This document shows positions 8,836 through 18,300 of a stretch of DNA of 45,872 nucleotides, in pieces. The position numbers and the translations under genes were made by a program. The first letter of the stretch is position 1. Each line of letters starts with the position of its first letter. The stretch comes from Loigolactobacillus backii (lineage in GTDB: Bacteria; Bacillota; Bacilli; Lactobacillales; Lactobacillaceae). The stretch spans positions 1 to 45,872 of the forward strand of contig NZ_RHNQ01000012.1 in the NCBI RefSeq assembly GCF_003946275.1, read 5' to 3'. The notes below the pieces were generated by a model that saw only the letters and a program-made list of their open reading frames with translations, searched no databases and was not told the DNA's origin.

Positions 8836-10818
8836 CTAAGACGTTTTCGCTCGTTGGCCGAAATTAATTGTTCCGGCAATACTTGTGAAGAAGAGGCCTA
8901 ACTGTGAATGATCGGCGTTATCATTTGGCATTGGGTGATGTTGAATGATTAACGTTGGTTCCGGTTTTACAAAATCGGCCCGTAAACTCTGTGGTCGTTT
9001 CTTTGGCTGCGCTTTTTTAGCAACCTGCTGTTTTCCTGGAGCCACTTGTGTTTTGCCCGGTTTAGTCGGGCGTGTTTGCTTGGTGGTAGGTGTTTGGGAA
9101 TCAACGCCAGTTTTTTGTTTTTCATCGGTGTTTCCAAATATAAAGTTATAAACCTGCTGGGTATCGTTCAGTAGCCAACTCATTTGGCCAGTCTTATTGA
9201 CTAGTGCCACCGGCTTGGTTGAACGTTGTGTTTTGGTCTTGGTTGCTTGTGGCAGATTCACTGCGGCCAAAGCAGCTTGTTTTGGTGCACTATCCGTTAA
9301 ATTTTTATTGTTATTAGATTTCACAGATATTGCCACTGCCTTATCGTTATTAGTTACATCAGGATTGATGGTGGTGCTAGTCGCCGGCGTAATTGAATTA
9401 GCGGGGGTGACTGGTGTTGCTTGAGGACTGTCATTGGTGTTTTTAGTGTAAACAATCGTTTTAACAACATCGGAGCTGGCAGGGGTCAAATCGGTGATCG
9501 CCGCTACCATAGAATGACTTGGTGTGTAGCCGGAAATGGTTGGTGCCATTTTTGTATCAAATGAGCTGACGCCATTAGTCGCACGCCAATCTAGATAGAC
9601 GATTTTTCCAGTGACTTCATTAAAAGTTGCTTGGCGGGTAAAAGTGACCCGCTGGCTTTGTGCCGTTGCTAGGTTTTTGCCTTCATTGTTTACAAAATAG
9701 ATAGTTTCCGTAATAGCCCGACTTAAATCGGTTTCGGCCGTACCAGTAGGCCAGGTGGGACCAGCCGGATTCTCTGAATCAACAACTTGTCCCGGGTGAC
9801 CAGGATTTTCCGGTGTGATCGTGACAATTTTTTCAGCTAAGTGAACCGTGTAAAGTTGGTCGGTTGCGTCATCGTGGTCAAATAAAATTCCAGTTGCGGG
9901 AACTTGATCATCGCTAACCGTATAACCGGCAATTTTATACCGGACTAAGGCATTGGCGGTTGAATAAGCAGTGGTTGAATCACTGCCACCACTTAAAATA
10001 AAGCTAGCCAAGGTTTGTTGTGTTGTGTCATCAACGTAACGGACGACGGCCTTTTGCTGATCAGCACGGTAATTGATGATCGTGTCTTGACCAGGATCCG
10101 TTGGTTGCGGAAGCCAGTAGCCTTGGGTCACGTCCTTGGCGTTAATTAAAGCTAGTGCTTGGCCGGCGTCTGTATACGGCGTATAGCCGGCAATATAGGC
10201 CAGCGTACCTCCGGAGATGACTGCCGATGGATCGTTTGGATCCGTTTGGTAGTCAATGTTGGACGTTTCAGGTGCGGCGGCCGTAGAAGAGCTTGCTTGA
10301 CTGGCTGCCTGACTAGCAGCTGCCTGAGCCGCCGGTGCACTAGTTACGCTTGCCGTGCTGCTAGAAGCGACTGCAGCCGGCGTAGTAGTGGCACTGGTTT
10401 GCGGTGCCGTGCTGGTGGCCACCGAACTAGTGGCTGCAACTGGGTTCGTTTGTGCCGAGCTGGCCGGCAAGAAAGCTGCCGAACTTACTTGGACGGTGGC
10501 CTGATTTGCTTCAGAACTAGCAGCCGCTGGCGTGGCCGAATCTGTGGTGACCGCTTTGGTTGTTGGTTTAAGTGCCACCTGTTGCGGCTGGAGTCCAGAG
10601 TTGGCCGCGGTTGCGCTAGTTGGTTGTTGGGTGGCCTGACTAGTTACGGCCGCCTGAACGTTTTGGCTAGTGATCAGTTCTGTGGTTGCTCCCAGCAGTA
10701 GGGTTGATAAACCGCCAACGAACAAAAGTTTGCCCGAGACAAGCCACTGTCTTTTATTTTCCTGGTAAACGTGGAAACGAATGAGGGTTCCTTGATCTTT
10801 ATAAGAAAAGCGTTGCAT
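8836..10818 (-). CDS. Secreted MucBP/Mub-domain surface protein with degenerate sortase signal
   Basis: Predicted exported protein of 660 residues. The N terminus has a degenerate KxYKxGKxW-type signal, HVYQENKRQW at about residues 16-25, then a hydrophobic segment and a likely cleavage after VQA56. A Thr/Ser/Ala-rich region (57-200) precedes a MucBP-like domain (KAVVRYVDDTTQQTL onward) and a Mub B2-like domain (ETIYFVNNEGKNL to DVVKTIVYTKN), then a Lys/Pro/Thr/Gln-rich tail. The C terminus contains MPNDNADHSQLGLFF and a short hydrophobic stretch but no LPxTG; it looks like a decayed sortase signal. GGAGGTGA precedes the ATG. It lies 16 nt after the Mga-like gene on the same strand, so that regulator probably shares its transcript. 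Confidence 0.85.
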   Translation of the reverse strand: MQRFSYKDQGTLIRFHVYQENKRQWLVSGKLLFVGGLSTLLLGATTELITSQNVQAAVTSQATQQPTSATAANSGLQPQQVALKPTTKAVTTDSATPAAASSEANQATVQVSSAAFLPASSAQTNPVAATSSVATSTAPQTSATTTPAAVASSSTASVTSAPAAQAAASQAASQASSSTAAAPETSNIDYQTDPNDPSAVISGGTLAYIAGYTPYTDAGQALALINAKDVTQGYWLPQPTDPGQDTIINYRADQQKAVVRYVDDTTQQTLASFILSGGSDSTTAYSTANALVRYKIAGYTVSDDQVPATGILFDHDDATDQLYTVHLAEKIVTITPENPGHPGQVVDSENPAGPTWPTGTAETDLSRAITETIYFVNNEGKNLATAQSQRVTFTRQATFNEVTGKIVYLDWRATNGVSSFDTKMAPTISGYTPSHSMVAAITDLTPASSDVVKTIVYTKNTNDSPQATPVTPANSITPATSTTINPDVTNNDKAVAISVKSNNNKNLTDSAPKQAALAAVNLPQATKTKTQRSTKPVALVNKTGQMSWLLNDTQQVYNFIFGNTDEKQKTGVDSQTPTTKQTRPTKPGKTQVAPGKQQVAKKAQPKKRPQSLRADFVKPEPTLIIQHHPMPNDNADHSQLGLFFTSIAGTINFGQRAKTS

Positions 10819-10834
10819 GAGAAATCACCTCCAA

Positions 10835-12319
10835 TTAACGCTCATTATCGTCGTCAGTAACGTTAGTCATTTTTTGTTTTTTACAATCAATAATCGTGTC
10901 ACCTAGTAGTGACCAATCCAGTGGTGTTGGTGGATTACGCCACGTAATTTGAATCTGTTGGACACTATTATTGTAAAAATCTGAAAGGTAGATGTCGGTT
11001 TCTGGTGAAGGAATGCGCTCAATCATAATGTGGGCGTTGCTAAACGCGGTTAACGTTCGAATGACGTAATCGGTGTAAAGCTTGCCCTGCGAGAAACCGA
11101 CACAGATGTAGACCATATTTCGTAATAAATTAATCGGAATATTATTGATAAAAGCAAACATATAGCTGAAGTAGAGGTTAACTGAATCATTTTGGCCCAT
11201 CTTAATGGTCGTGTTTGAATGGAGAGTCTGAATAAAGTGACTAATGACCTGATCAAACAACGGGTAGGTTTCCTTGAAAAAGCTAACCTGATCAAGCGAA
11301 ATAAACGTCGTTGGTTCAACGTAAAAAGTCGTGAACTGGATATTAATGCGCAAAATGGCACTTTCTAAAGTAGTTGTTTTAAGGGCGTCATTATCCAAGA
11401 GCATCTGGCTTTGCTTGACCTGGGCCATAAGGTCAGTTGCCCAGCTGTAAGCTAACGGCATTGTCATTTTAGAAGTTAACTCGCTGTAGCCCGGCTTATA
11501 ACCCTGAATAACGAGGAAAGTTTCCAGGTAATCCAGTTCGATCTGGCCAACCGGAAGTGTTAGTGTCTTGCTCAAAATTGCTTGGATTTGATCCAATAGT
11601 TGGTGATCTAACGCATCTAATTTAGTTTCGGCCAACATTGGTTTCGTAACGAAGCATTGATTCTTCATGCGTAAAATCCAAGTTTTCAAGAAGATTAATA
11701 ATTTTGTTCGTTGCGTTGGCGTGATGGCCACTTGAAATTTAGTTTGGATACTTTCAATAATTTGATCGGCCGGTGCGTCAAGCTCAGCGAATGGATTATC
11801 AATCCCATTGAAGGCCGTGTAGAAAAATTGGAACAAATGCAGCCGAATGGCGTGTTCATTATCACCGAATTCGCTGGACACTTGATAAAAATCTTCTTGT
11901 TGCAGAATATCTTTTAATTTGTTCTGGGAGTTATAAAAAGTTGTCTTACTAATGAAGTTTTTCTTCATGAAAGCCGCGTTGGATAATTGGTTTGAATAAA
12001 TGAAGTGGTATTCAAACATCGCATACAGTAAAGAGTGCTTTAAGTACATCAGGCGAATGGACTGAACGACCGTCGTTGTGATATTTATCCCGTGGAGCAG
12101 CTTTTTTTCCGAAGTATCAATATAGCTGGAAACATTCGATTTAACGTTTTTTAAATCGTGATTTAAAGTTTCTAAAACGTGCTGTAATCGATAAGAAGAA
12201 ATCGAAAAGTCCAATAGAACCTCATTCTCAGTAATCTTCCCATTTGGTTGTTGTGAGATTACCTGCAAGAGTGAGTAGCTAATTAGGTCTTCTTTTTCAA
12301 AAAAGAGTTTATAGTTCAT
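10835..12319 (-). CDS. Mga-family-like transcriptional regulator
   Basis: Cytosolic protein of 494 residues resembling Mga/AtxA-type virulence regulators. An N-terminal winged-helix portion (ISYSLLQVISQQPNGKITENEV, then SISSYRLQHVLETLN) is followed by a second helical HTH-like region (FMKKNFISKTTFYNSQNKL) and a long helical C-terminal half that would hold PRD-like/EIIB-like parts. The ATG at 12319 is preferred over the upstream TTG at 12331 because GGTGG lies just before it. It is transcribed away from the structured RNA and adhesin operon and leads the MucBP protein gene. Regulation of the neighbouring surface genes is an inference from placement. Confidence 0.75.
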   Translation of the reverse strand: MNYKLFFEKEDLISYSLLQVISQQPNGKITENEVLLDFSISSYRLQHVLETLNHDLKNVKSNVSSYIDTSEKKLLHGINITTTVVQSIRLMYLKHSLLYAMFEYHFIYSNQLSNAAFMKKNFISKTTFYNSQNKLKDILQQEDFYQVSSEFGDNEHAIRLHLFQFFYTAFNGIDNPFAELDAPADQIIESIQTKFQVAITPTQRTKLLIFLKTWILRMKNQCFVTKPMLAETKLDALDHQLLDQIQAILSKTLTLPVGQIELDYLETFLVIQGYKPGYSELTSKMTMPLAYSWATDLMAQVKQSQMLLDNDALKTTTLESAILRINIQFTTFYVEPTTFISLDQVSFFKETYPLFDQVISHFIQTLHSNTTIKMGQNDSVNLYFSYMFAFINNIPINLLRNMVYICVGFSQGKLYTDYVIRTLTAFSNAHIMIERIPSPETDIYLSDFYNNSVQQIQITWRNPPTPLDWSLLGDTIIDCKKQKMTNVTDDDNER

Positions 12320-12787
12320 TGCAACCACCAATCAATTTTTATTATCGATATATCAGTAATTTGAGCTTGTAGTTTTATTCTATTACATTTTTGTATAAAA
12401 AAAGCCCTTATTACTGAAAAGATGAGGACCACCCCTGCTAGTGGAAATAATCCGAGCTGGTTTGTTTTTTAGTGTTAGGTTTATTAACAACTATCCATTC
12501 CTATTATAAAGGTATTGTAAGCGCTATTCAAAACCGATTGGACTGATTATTAAGGCCGAGTTATCAGGCCACTTCCGGTTTTCCCGACTTTTTCCATTTT
12601 TCCCACAAAAGTTGGGACTCTGCTTCTCTTGAATTAAATTCAAAAAAAATACACACTTTATTTATCGATGAATAACACTAAGTCTATTTTTAAAGGCCGT
12701 AATGATTCCGTTTGTTAGTGCTATCATTTTTTATTATTTGCTAAATTAGGTTCATAATCGGAATTAGTAGTTTTGGTTATTTATGAA
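12320..12787. other. Gene-free stretch before the structured RNA
   Basis: About 470 bases, AT-rich, between the divergent Mga-like gene and the RNA element. It should contain the promoters for both directions, but no box pair stands out. A small inverted repeat (TCCCA, 7-nt loop, TGGGA) lies near 12600-12618. No coding signal is seen. Confidence 0.5.
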
Positions 12788-13103
12788 GTGCGGGGAAAGG
12801 CGTTCAGGTTCTACTTCGCAATTGAGGATTATTAGCCCAAATCGCTAATAATCTTGATGCTACGAACGATGGCCATTCTTGTGGCAAAGTACATGCCGCA
12901 AGAAACATGGCTCTGAGGATTAGTCTAGATTGACGAATAATTCACGTAGTGGATTATTTGGCGATCGTAACTACTATTCCGCAATTGAGGATTATTAGCC
13001 TAAATCGCTAATAATCTTAATGCTCCATACGTTGTCCATTCAACTACGGCGAAAAGCGCCAAGTTGAAACATGGCAACCGCAGGAACCTGCCTTTCCCAG
13101 CAC
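12788..13103 (+). ncRNA. Large structured RNA with two tandem two-hairpin modules (unknown class)
   Basis: A closing stem of about 19 bp pairs 12788-12811 with 13084-13103 (GTGC/GCAC, GGGAAAGG/CCTTTCCC, CAGGTTC/GAACCTG). Inside are two copies of one module. Hairpin 1: GATTATTAGC/GCTAATAATC, at 12827-12853 and 12990-13016. Hairpin 2: 12873-12910 and 13036-13074, each with CCA/TGG, a conserved ACA bulge and a stem TTCTTG/CAAGAA in copy 1 but TTCAAC/GTTGAA in copy 2, so pairing is kept while bases change. A further hairpin (GATTG/CGATC with AATAAT/ATTATT) lies between copies at 12928-12966. No T-run follows, so it may be the leader of the operon starting at 13237. I do not recognise it as a known riboswitch or T-box. 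Confidence 0.75.
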
Positions 13104-13236
13104 GTTAACACCAAATTGGCCAGGAAAATATTAGTTAAAACACTCCCAAGCCTAACCTGGAGGAGAGCCGCATTCGTGCTTCAAGCACACAGTTACATAT
13201 TGATCAAATGAAAATGATGAAATGAGGAGGGACATG
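13104..13236 (+). promoter_or_regulatory. Leader between RNA element and operon, with possible leader peptide
   Basis: Contains a further imperfect hairpin (CCAGG with CCTGG, and inner TTAG/CTAA) around 13119-13160. GGAGGAG at 13159-13165 is followed ten bases later by a GTG at 13176 that opens an 11-codon reading frame ending TGA at 13211. A small GTGCTT/AAGCAC hairpin overlaps its start. This could be a leader peptide or chance. The true operon ribosome site is GAGGAGG at 13224-13230. Confidence 0.35.
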
Positions 13237-14073
13237 ATGGAGGACGCAAATTCCATGGGTCTGGGTAAGGTGCAGAACCGAATTGTTATCCGTTACGTTG
13301 ATCGTGATGGCAACGCACTGAACGAAGATCTTAGCCTTTTTGGTGAAGTGGGGAGTCGATATGAAGTCAACGCGCCAGCTTTTAGTGGTTACCTACTAGT
13401 TGATAAGTCACGACCAACCGTTGGCAAAATGCCGGCGGAAGCTAAGCCAATGATTATTTTGACCTATGCACGCCTGGGGTCAGTTCGAATTTTTAATACG
13501 ATATCTGATTTGCAGGGTAAGGTGTACGCACTGACAACCATTAGTGAGCAACCAGATAAGGTTCAACCGCTGCAATTACCAGAGGTGGCCGGCAAGGATT
13601 ATTACTTAAGCGTAGATAAAGAGTCCAGCATTCGTAAAATTTTTAAGCCGCAAGATTTTGTGCCAGATAATCCGACGCAGGAAACGGTCCTATTGATTTT
13701 AAGTATTACGGAAGCTAGGAAGCTAAAAGAAACGCAGGCAACTGAGACGGATAGTGAAAAGGGAACGGCTACCCAATCGACTAGTGTTGAATCAGCAGTC
13801 GCAGCCGACATGCCAACCAGCAAACCACAATCAATCTCCGCCGAAATTCCTGCGGCGAAAACAACCAAGTCTGATGGAACATTGCCACCAACTAAAACCA
13901 GTGTGGCGCCAGTTACGGCTAAGGCTAGTTTGCAACTGGCAACAATTTTGTTACAGCAAGCGGCTTTACTGGATAGTAACGCCGATCAAACGGTCTTAGA
14001 CGAACAGCAACTGCAACGTTTAACCACCAACATGCGGCATTTTATGTTAGCAATTAGAATTTTAAATCAATGA
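13237..14073 (+). CDS. Cytosolic MucBP-domain protein of unknown role
   Basis: A 278-residue protein with no signal peptide or membrane segment. Residues of about 14-80 form a MucBP-like domain (NRIVIRYVDRDGNAL ... PMIILTYARLG), a fold normally found outside the cell. A second beta-rich part follows (about 81-150), then a Thr/Ser/Ala-rich linker (about 155-225) and a helical C terminus ending FMLAIRILNQ. GAGGAGG six bases upstream favours the ATG at 13237 over ATGs at 13222 and 13234. It opens the operon leading to the giant repeat protein, so a role in handling or sensing that protein before export is possible, but this is speculation. Confidence 0.75.
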   Translation: MEDANSMGLGKVQNRIVIRYVDRDGNALNEDLSLFGEVGSRYEVNAPAFSGYLLVDKSRPTVGKMPAEAKPMIILTYARLGSVRIFNTISDLQGKVYALTTISEQPDKVQPLQLPEVAGKDYYLSVDKESSIRKIFKPQDFVPDNPTQETVLLILSITEARKLKETQATETDSEKGTATQSTSVESAVAADMPTSKPQSISAEIPAAKTTKSDGTLPPTKTSVAPVTAKASLQLATILLQQAALLDSNADQTVLDEQQLQRLTTNMRHFMLAIRILNQ

Positions 14074-14126
14074 AGATCGGGTTACTTAATGACTGAATCT
14101 CAAAAAATGAAAAGGAAGTCTTAGTT

Positions 14127-14315
14127 ATGAACAATGAAGAAATCGAAGCATTAATCAAACTAACACCAATGAAGGTTATGACCCAGAACATGAAACAAGT
14201 TGCTGAGGCAATTGAGTCTTCAGTTGAAAACAATCAGACGGACCAAATCGCTGATCTTGTGAAGAGTGGCAACCAATTATTAGACGCAATTTCAAAATTA
14301 AGCCGACAGTCATAG
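14127..14315 (+). CDS. Small helical protein of unknown function
   Basis: A 62-residue acidic protein predicted to be all helical, with no membrane segment or signal. AAAGGAAG lies about nine bases before the ATG. It is 53 nt after the MucBP-domain gene and 16 nt before the SseB-like gene, which supports translation as part of the operon. It lacks the WXG motif of ESX-like proteins and does not look like accessory Sec proteins Asp4 or Asp5. No function is proposed. Confidence 0.65.
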   Translation: MNNEEIEALIKLTPMKVMTQNMKQVAEAIESSVENNQTDQIADLVKSGNQLLDAISKLSRQS

Positions 14316-14331
14316 AAGGGTGGCACCAACC

Positions 14332-15198
14332 ATGTTAGCTAAGGATAATAAAGATCCGGTACTTCAGGCAGTTGCTGAAAAGTCGGCGTTAGATCCAGAA
14401 AAGAAGAAGGCGACGACGCCCTTTGTTGTTCGTTTGAACTATTTTATGGAGAACCCACAGTATCATGATTTAGAACGGCGTTTTGCGGCGATGTTGTTGG
14501 AGACTTATTTCCGCGCCTTGGTTAAAGTTCAGCCAACGCAAAAAATGGCCGGGGAAGAACATTCTAGTCTCTTGGAAATGGGCCTCGCAATTACAACTTA
14601 TTTAGCGGACGGAAAAAAGTATATTCCCGTTTTTACGGACCAATTAGCTTTAAAACAATTCGCTAAAGAGATGATCCCCAACATGGACTTTCGGACGTTT
14701 CGATTTTCCAGTGCTGAATTAATGACTGAGGCCCAACGTCTTGGCGTCACCGGATTGTTGGTTAACCCAGGTAAGCAGACTTTTCCACTTTCCAGGGATT
14801 ATTGGCAGTACATCAATCAGGTTGTGCCACTGATTGCGCCTACGAATGACAAACTACGGATTGAATTACCAAGTTTAGGGACCAAGAAATTAATGGGGAT
14901 GCTAAAAAAGCAGTGTAAGCACCTGCATAAGATTAATGAAGTTTGGTTGGCTAACGTTACCATCGCTGGCCATGATAAGGCCGATTTAGCAGTGATTGCT
15001 GACTATCGTGGTGAGCAGAGTGAGTTTGGGAGCAAGGTTGCCCGGAAGCTGGCCTTAGCCTGCAAACCATTTTTAGAATACGATCAGGACGTTTTGGTTG
15101 GTAATCTAGATGATGAAATGGGCAAGTTAATTTCCCAGCAATTTGCACCAATTTATCAAGCAACTACTTTCTTTGGAGGTCGACCAAAATATGATTAA
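14332..15198 (+). CDS. SseB-like cytosolic protein (first copy)
   Basis: A 288-residue soluble protein. The middle part has the signature of the SseB N-terminal domain: YIPVFTDQLALKQFAKEM, then FRFSSAELMTEAQRLGVTGLLVNPGKQTFPLSR. The C-terminal half (about 190-288) resembles the SseB C-terminal domain with alternating beta strands. The first 90 residues are helical and family-specific. AAGGGTGG eight bases upstream supports ATG 14332 rather than the GTG at 14320. It overlaps the next gene by 8 nt. SseB-domain proteins have poorly known biochemistry; the place in an adhesin operon is the main clue to its job. Confidence 0.7.
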   Translation: MLAKDNKDPVLQAVAEKSALDPEKKKATTPFVVRLNYFMENPQYHDLERRFAAMLLETYFRALVKVQPTQKMAGEEHSSLLEMGLAITTYLADGKKYIPVFTDQLALKQFAKEMIPNMDFRTFRFSSAELMTEAQRLGVTGLLVNPGKQTFPLSRDYWQYINQVVPLIAPTNDKLRIELPSLGTKKLMGMLKKQCKHLHKINEVWLANVTIAGHDKADLAVIADYRGEQSEFGSKVARKLALACKPFLEYDQDVLVGNLDDEMGKLISQQFAPIYQATTFFGGRPKYD

Positions 15199-15388
15199 TC
15201 AGTACGGACAAGTCATTCCGTCACAACATGAGTTAAAAAAGGCCCAGCATGAAGTGACGACGATGCAGGGGTTAAATGCAGAGCACGTGCGAATGAGTGC
15301 GGTTGCTCCAGCGATTAAACTGGGCGCGGCGATTGATTTGGGTGTTTTTCCAAAAGATAAGAAAATTGGAAATACAAGGAGTAAATAA
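15191..15388 (+). CDS. Small basic protein of unknown function
   Basis: A 65-residue protein (MINQYGQVIPSQ at the start) with no signal or membrane segment. GGAGG at 15175-15179 precedes the ATG at 15191; the same frame extends upstream to an ATG at 15143 but without a ribosome site. Overlap of 8 nt with the SseB-like gene and only 2 nt to the surface protein gene show tight coupling. I do not recognise a family. Confidence 0.65.
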   Translation: MINQYGQVIPSQHELKKAQHEVTTMQGLNAEHVRMSAVAPAIKLGAAIDLGVFPKDKKIGNTRSK

Positions 15389-15390
15389 AA

Positions 15391-18300
15391 ATGAGAAAGT
15401 TTGAGTACGATAAATTACAACGGGAGCAAACCATTACGCGGTTTAAGTTATACAAGGCAAAGAAAATCTGGTTAACTACCGGAACAAGTCTAGTGATGTT
15501 CGGGGCTGGCTTGGCCTTTGCAGGGCACGCCAACGCTGCCACTACACAATCAAGTTCAACCGAACAACAAGCTAGTTCGGCCGGTAACGTGGGTAATAAT
15601 AGTTCCGTAGCCAGCAGTGCCACGCCAGAAAGTGCCAGTAATTCTAGTGCCGCGACTTCAGCTACGGTAACTTCTAAGGTCACAACTGATTCTGTAGCGG
15701 CTAACGTTAGTTCTGCACCACAAAGTAGTACTGCTGTTTCCAGCAATGGTGCAAGTGCTCAAGTCGACAATGTTACACCGGCGTCCGTTGTTTCAGCCAC
15801 GCAAAGTGTGGGCAGTGTGCCAACAGCTAATACAGTTTCAGTTGCTAGTGCATCTGTGGCAACGGCGGCTACAGCCTTAGCAGCTGAACCAACTAACAGT
15901 CCCGTGAGTGCGCCGGTAGCGGCAAGTAGTGTTGGTAACTCACCGGCGCCAGTGGCACGTGCTCAGGCTCGCGCACTTGCGGTTACGGCGGCCGCAACAC
16001 CACCGGATAGCACTGGTGTAGGTTCCGCAACGGCCAATTTAGTGCAGGGCTATACTGCCACTGATTTAACCCAGCATATTGCTGATTTAACACAGTCAAT
16101 TGCCACTGATAGTGCGCGTTTTACTGAGTTAACTGGTCAGAATTATGAAAATGCTCAGGGTGAGCTAACTCAGGGTCCCTATACTGGTGGTTTGATTGGG
16201 CAGGCATCTGGTACAGATAAACTCACATTAATGTATGAAGCGTCCGGAATGCCGGCCTCAATTAAGGTTGACGTCACTACTTTGGCCTATGAACAGGCCT
16301 GGCAAAGTTATCAATTTGGGGATAACTCATCTAGTGGCAGTTCTTCAGCCAGTAGTGAAGATACCAGCCTGTACGTTAGTGTTGCTAGTAGCAGTGCGCA
16401 AGTGGCCCAAAGTGCGGCAGCCGCTGCCTCAACTTCGGCAGTAACTGCTCAAAGTGCTGCCACTGTAGCTCAAACGGCCGCGACTAGTGATCCAAGTAAT
16501 TCGGCGGTTCAATCTTTGGCCAGTCAAGCAGTAAGTGCGGCCACGGCGGCTAAAAGTGCTGCCAATGCCGCGACAACGGCGGCTAATACCGCGCAAACTA
16601 ATTTTGTAGCAACTCAGGCCGCAACGACGGTAGCTGCAGCAATGAGTACTTCTAAATTAACCCAAGATGCTGCCACTACGGCCAAGACTGCTGCTACGAC
16701 AGCGCAAACCCAGGCAACTGCCGCAACAACGGTGGCAACCAGTGCGAAGGCGCAGGCTGACGCCGATGCTAGCGCCAATAGTAGTGCCAGCAGTAGTGCA
16801 GCCAGTTCGGCAGCCGAGAGTACAGCTAAGGTGGCAGCCGTTAGTGCGGCTAGTAGCAGTGCTCAGGTAGCCCAAAGTGCGGCGACTACGGCTTCGACAG
16901 CAGTAGTTACTGCCCAGAGTGCCGCCACTGTGGCTCAAAGTGCGGCTACCAGTGATCCAAGTAATTCAATGGTTCAATCGTTAGCAAGTCAGGCTGTAAG
17001 TGCGGCAACGGTGGCTAAAAGTGCAGCCAGTGCGGCTACAACAGCAGCTAGTACAGCAGAAACTAATTTAGCTACGGCTAAGACTGCCGGCACAGCCGTC
17101 GCGGCTCAAACAGCAGCATCGGCAGCTAAAAGTGCGGCAACAACCGCCACAACAGCGGCCAGCACGGCCCAAACTCAGGCAACTATTGCCACTTCGGCAG
17201 CAACTAGTGCCAAAGTGCAGGCTGATTCAGATGCCAGTACGAATAGTAGTGCAGCTAGTTCCGCAGCCGAGAGTACAGCCAAGGTGGCGGCCGTTAGTGC
17301 CGCCAGTAGCAGTGCTCAGGTAGCCCAAAGTGCAGCTGCAACGGCTTCAACCGCAGTTGTAACGGCGGAAAATGCAGCAGTAGTTGCTAAAAGTGCGGCC
17401 ACCAGTGATCCAAGTAATTCAGCGGTTCAATCCTTGGCCAGCCAAGCGATGAGTGCGGCAATGGCGGCTAAGAGTGCTGCCACAACGGCGGCCACAGCAG
17501 CTAGTACGGCGGCAACTAACTTGGCGACAGCCAAGACGGCCAGCACAGCCGCGGCAGCGCAAGTAGCCGCGTCGGTCGCTAAGAGTGCGGCCATGACTGC
17601 TGCAACCGCAGCAAGTACGGCCCAAGCCCAGGCAACTAATGCCACTTCAGCAGCAACTAGTGCCAAAGCGCAAGCTGATTCAGATGCCAGTACGAATAGT
17701 AGTGCCAGTAGCAGTTCGGCCAGTTCGGCGGCTGAGAGTACGGCCAAAGTGGCCGCAATTAGTGCGACTAGTAGTAGTGCCCGGACGGCCCAAAGTGCAG
17801 CAACAACTGCTTCAACGGCAGTTGTAACGGCGGAAAGCGCAGCAGTAGTTGCCCAAAGTGCGGCGACCAGTGATCCAAATAATTCGGCGGTTCAATCTTT
17901 AGCTGGTCAAGTAGCGAGTGCAGCAACGGCGGCCCAAAGTGCGGCCACCGCGGCCACAACGGCAGCTAGTACAGCAGAAATTAATTTGGCCACGGCTCAG
18001 ACAGCCAGTACAGCTGCGTCGGCTCAAACGGCGGCAACTGCTGCTCAAAGTGCGGCCACCAGTGCAACAATGGCAGCCAGCACGGCCAAAACTCAGGCCA
18101 CAACAGCCATTTCGGCAGCGGCTAGTGCCAAGGCGCAAGCTGACGCCGATACAAGTACGAATAGTAGTGCCAGCAGCAGCGCAGCCAGTTCTGCGGCCGA
18201 GAGTACGGCTAAAGTAGTGGCTGTTAGTGCGGCTAGTAGTAGTGCCCAAGTGGCCCAAAGTGCCGCTGCAACAGCTTCAACGGCAGTTGTAACGGCGGAA

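Noticed and set aside
8945-10701. Plus-strand frames opposite the MucBP surface protein (9197-9424, 10159-10701 and others).
   Set aside because: Low-complexity antisense frames without ribosome sites; the minus-strand gene has signal peptide, domains and a good start.
12815-13080. Direct repeats considered as a CRISPR array or insertion-sequence ends.
   Set aside because: Only two copies, imperfect and about 163 bases apart, with internal hairpins and covariation; RNA structure explains them better.
12788-13103. T-box leader, 6S RNA, GOLLD-type RNA.
   Set aside because: No T-box GGUGG-type motif or terminator pair, no long single duplex as in 6S, and far shorter than GOLLD with no embedded tRNA-like part.
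14127-14315. An ESX/WXG100 or accessory Sec Asp4/Asp5 protein.
   Set aside because: No WXG motif and no membrane helix; length alone is not enough.
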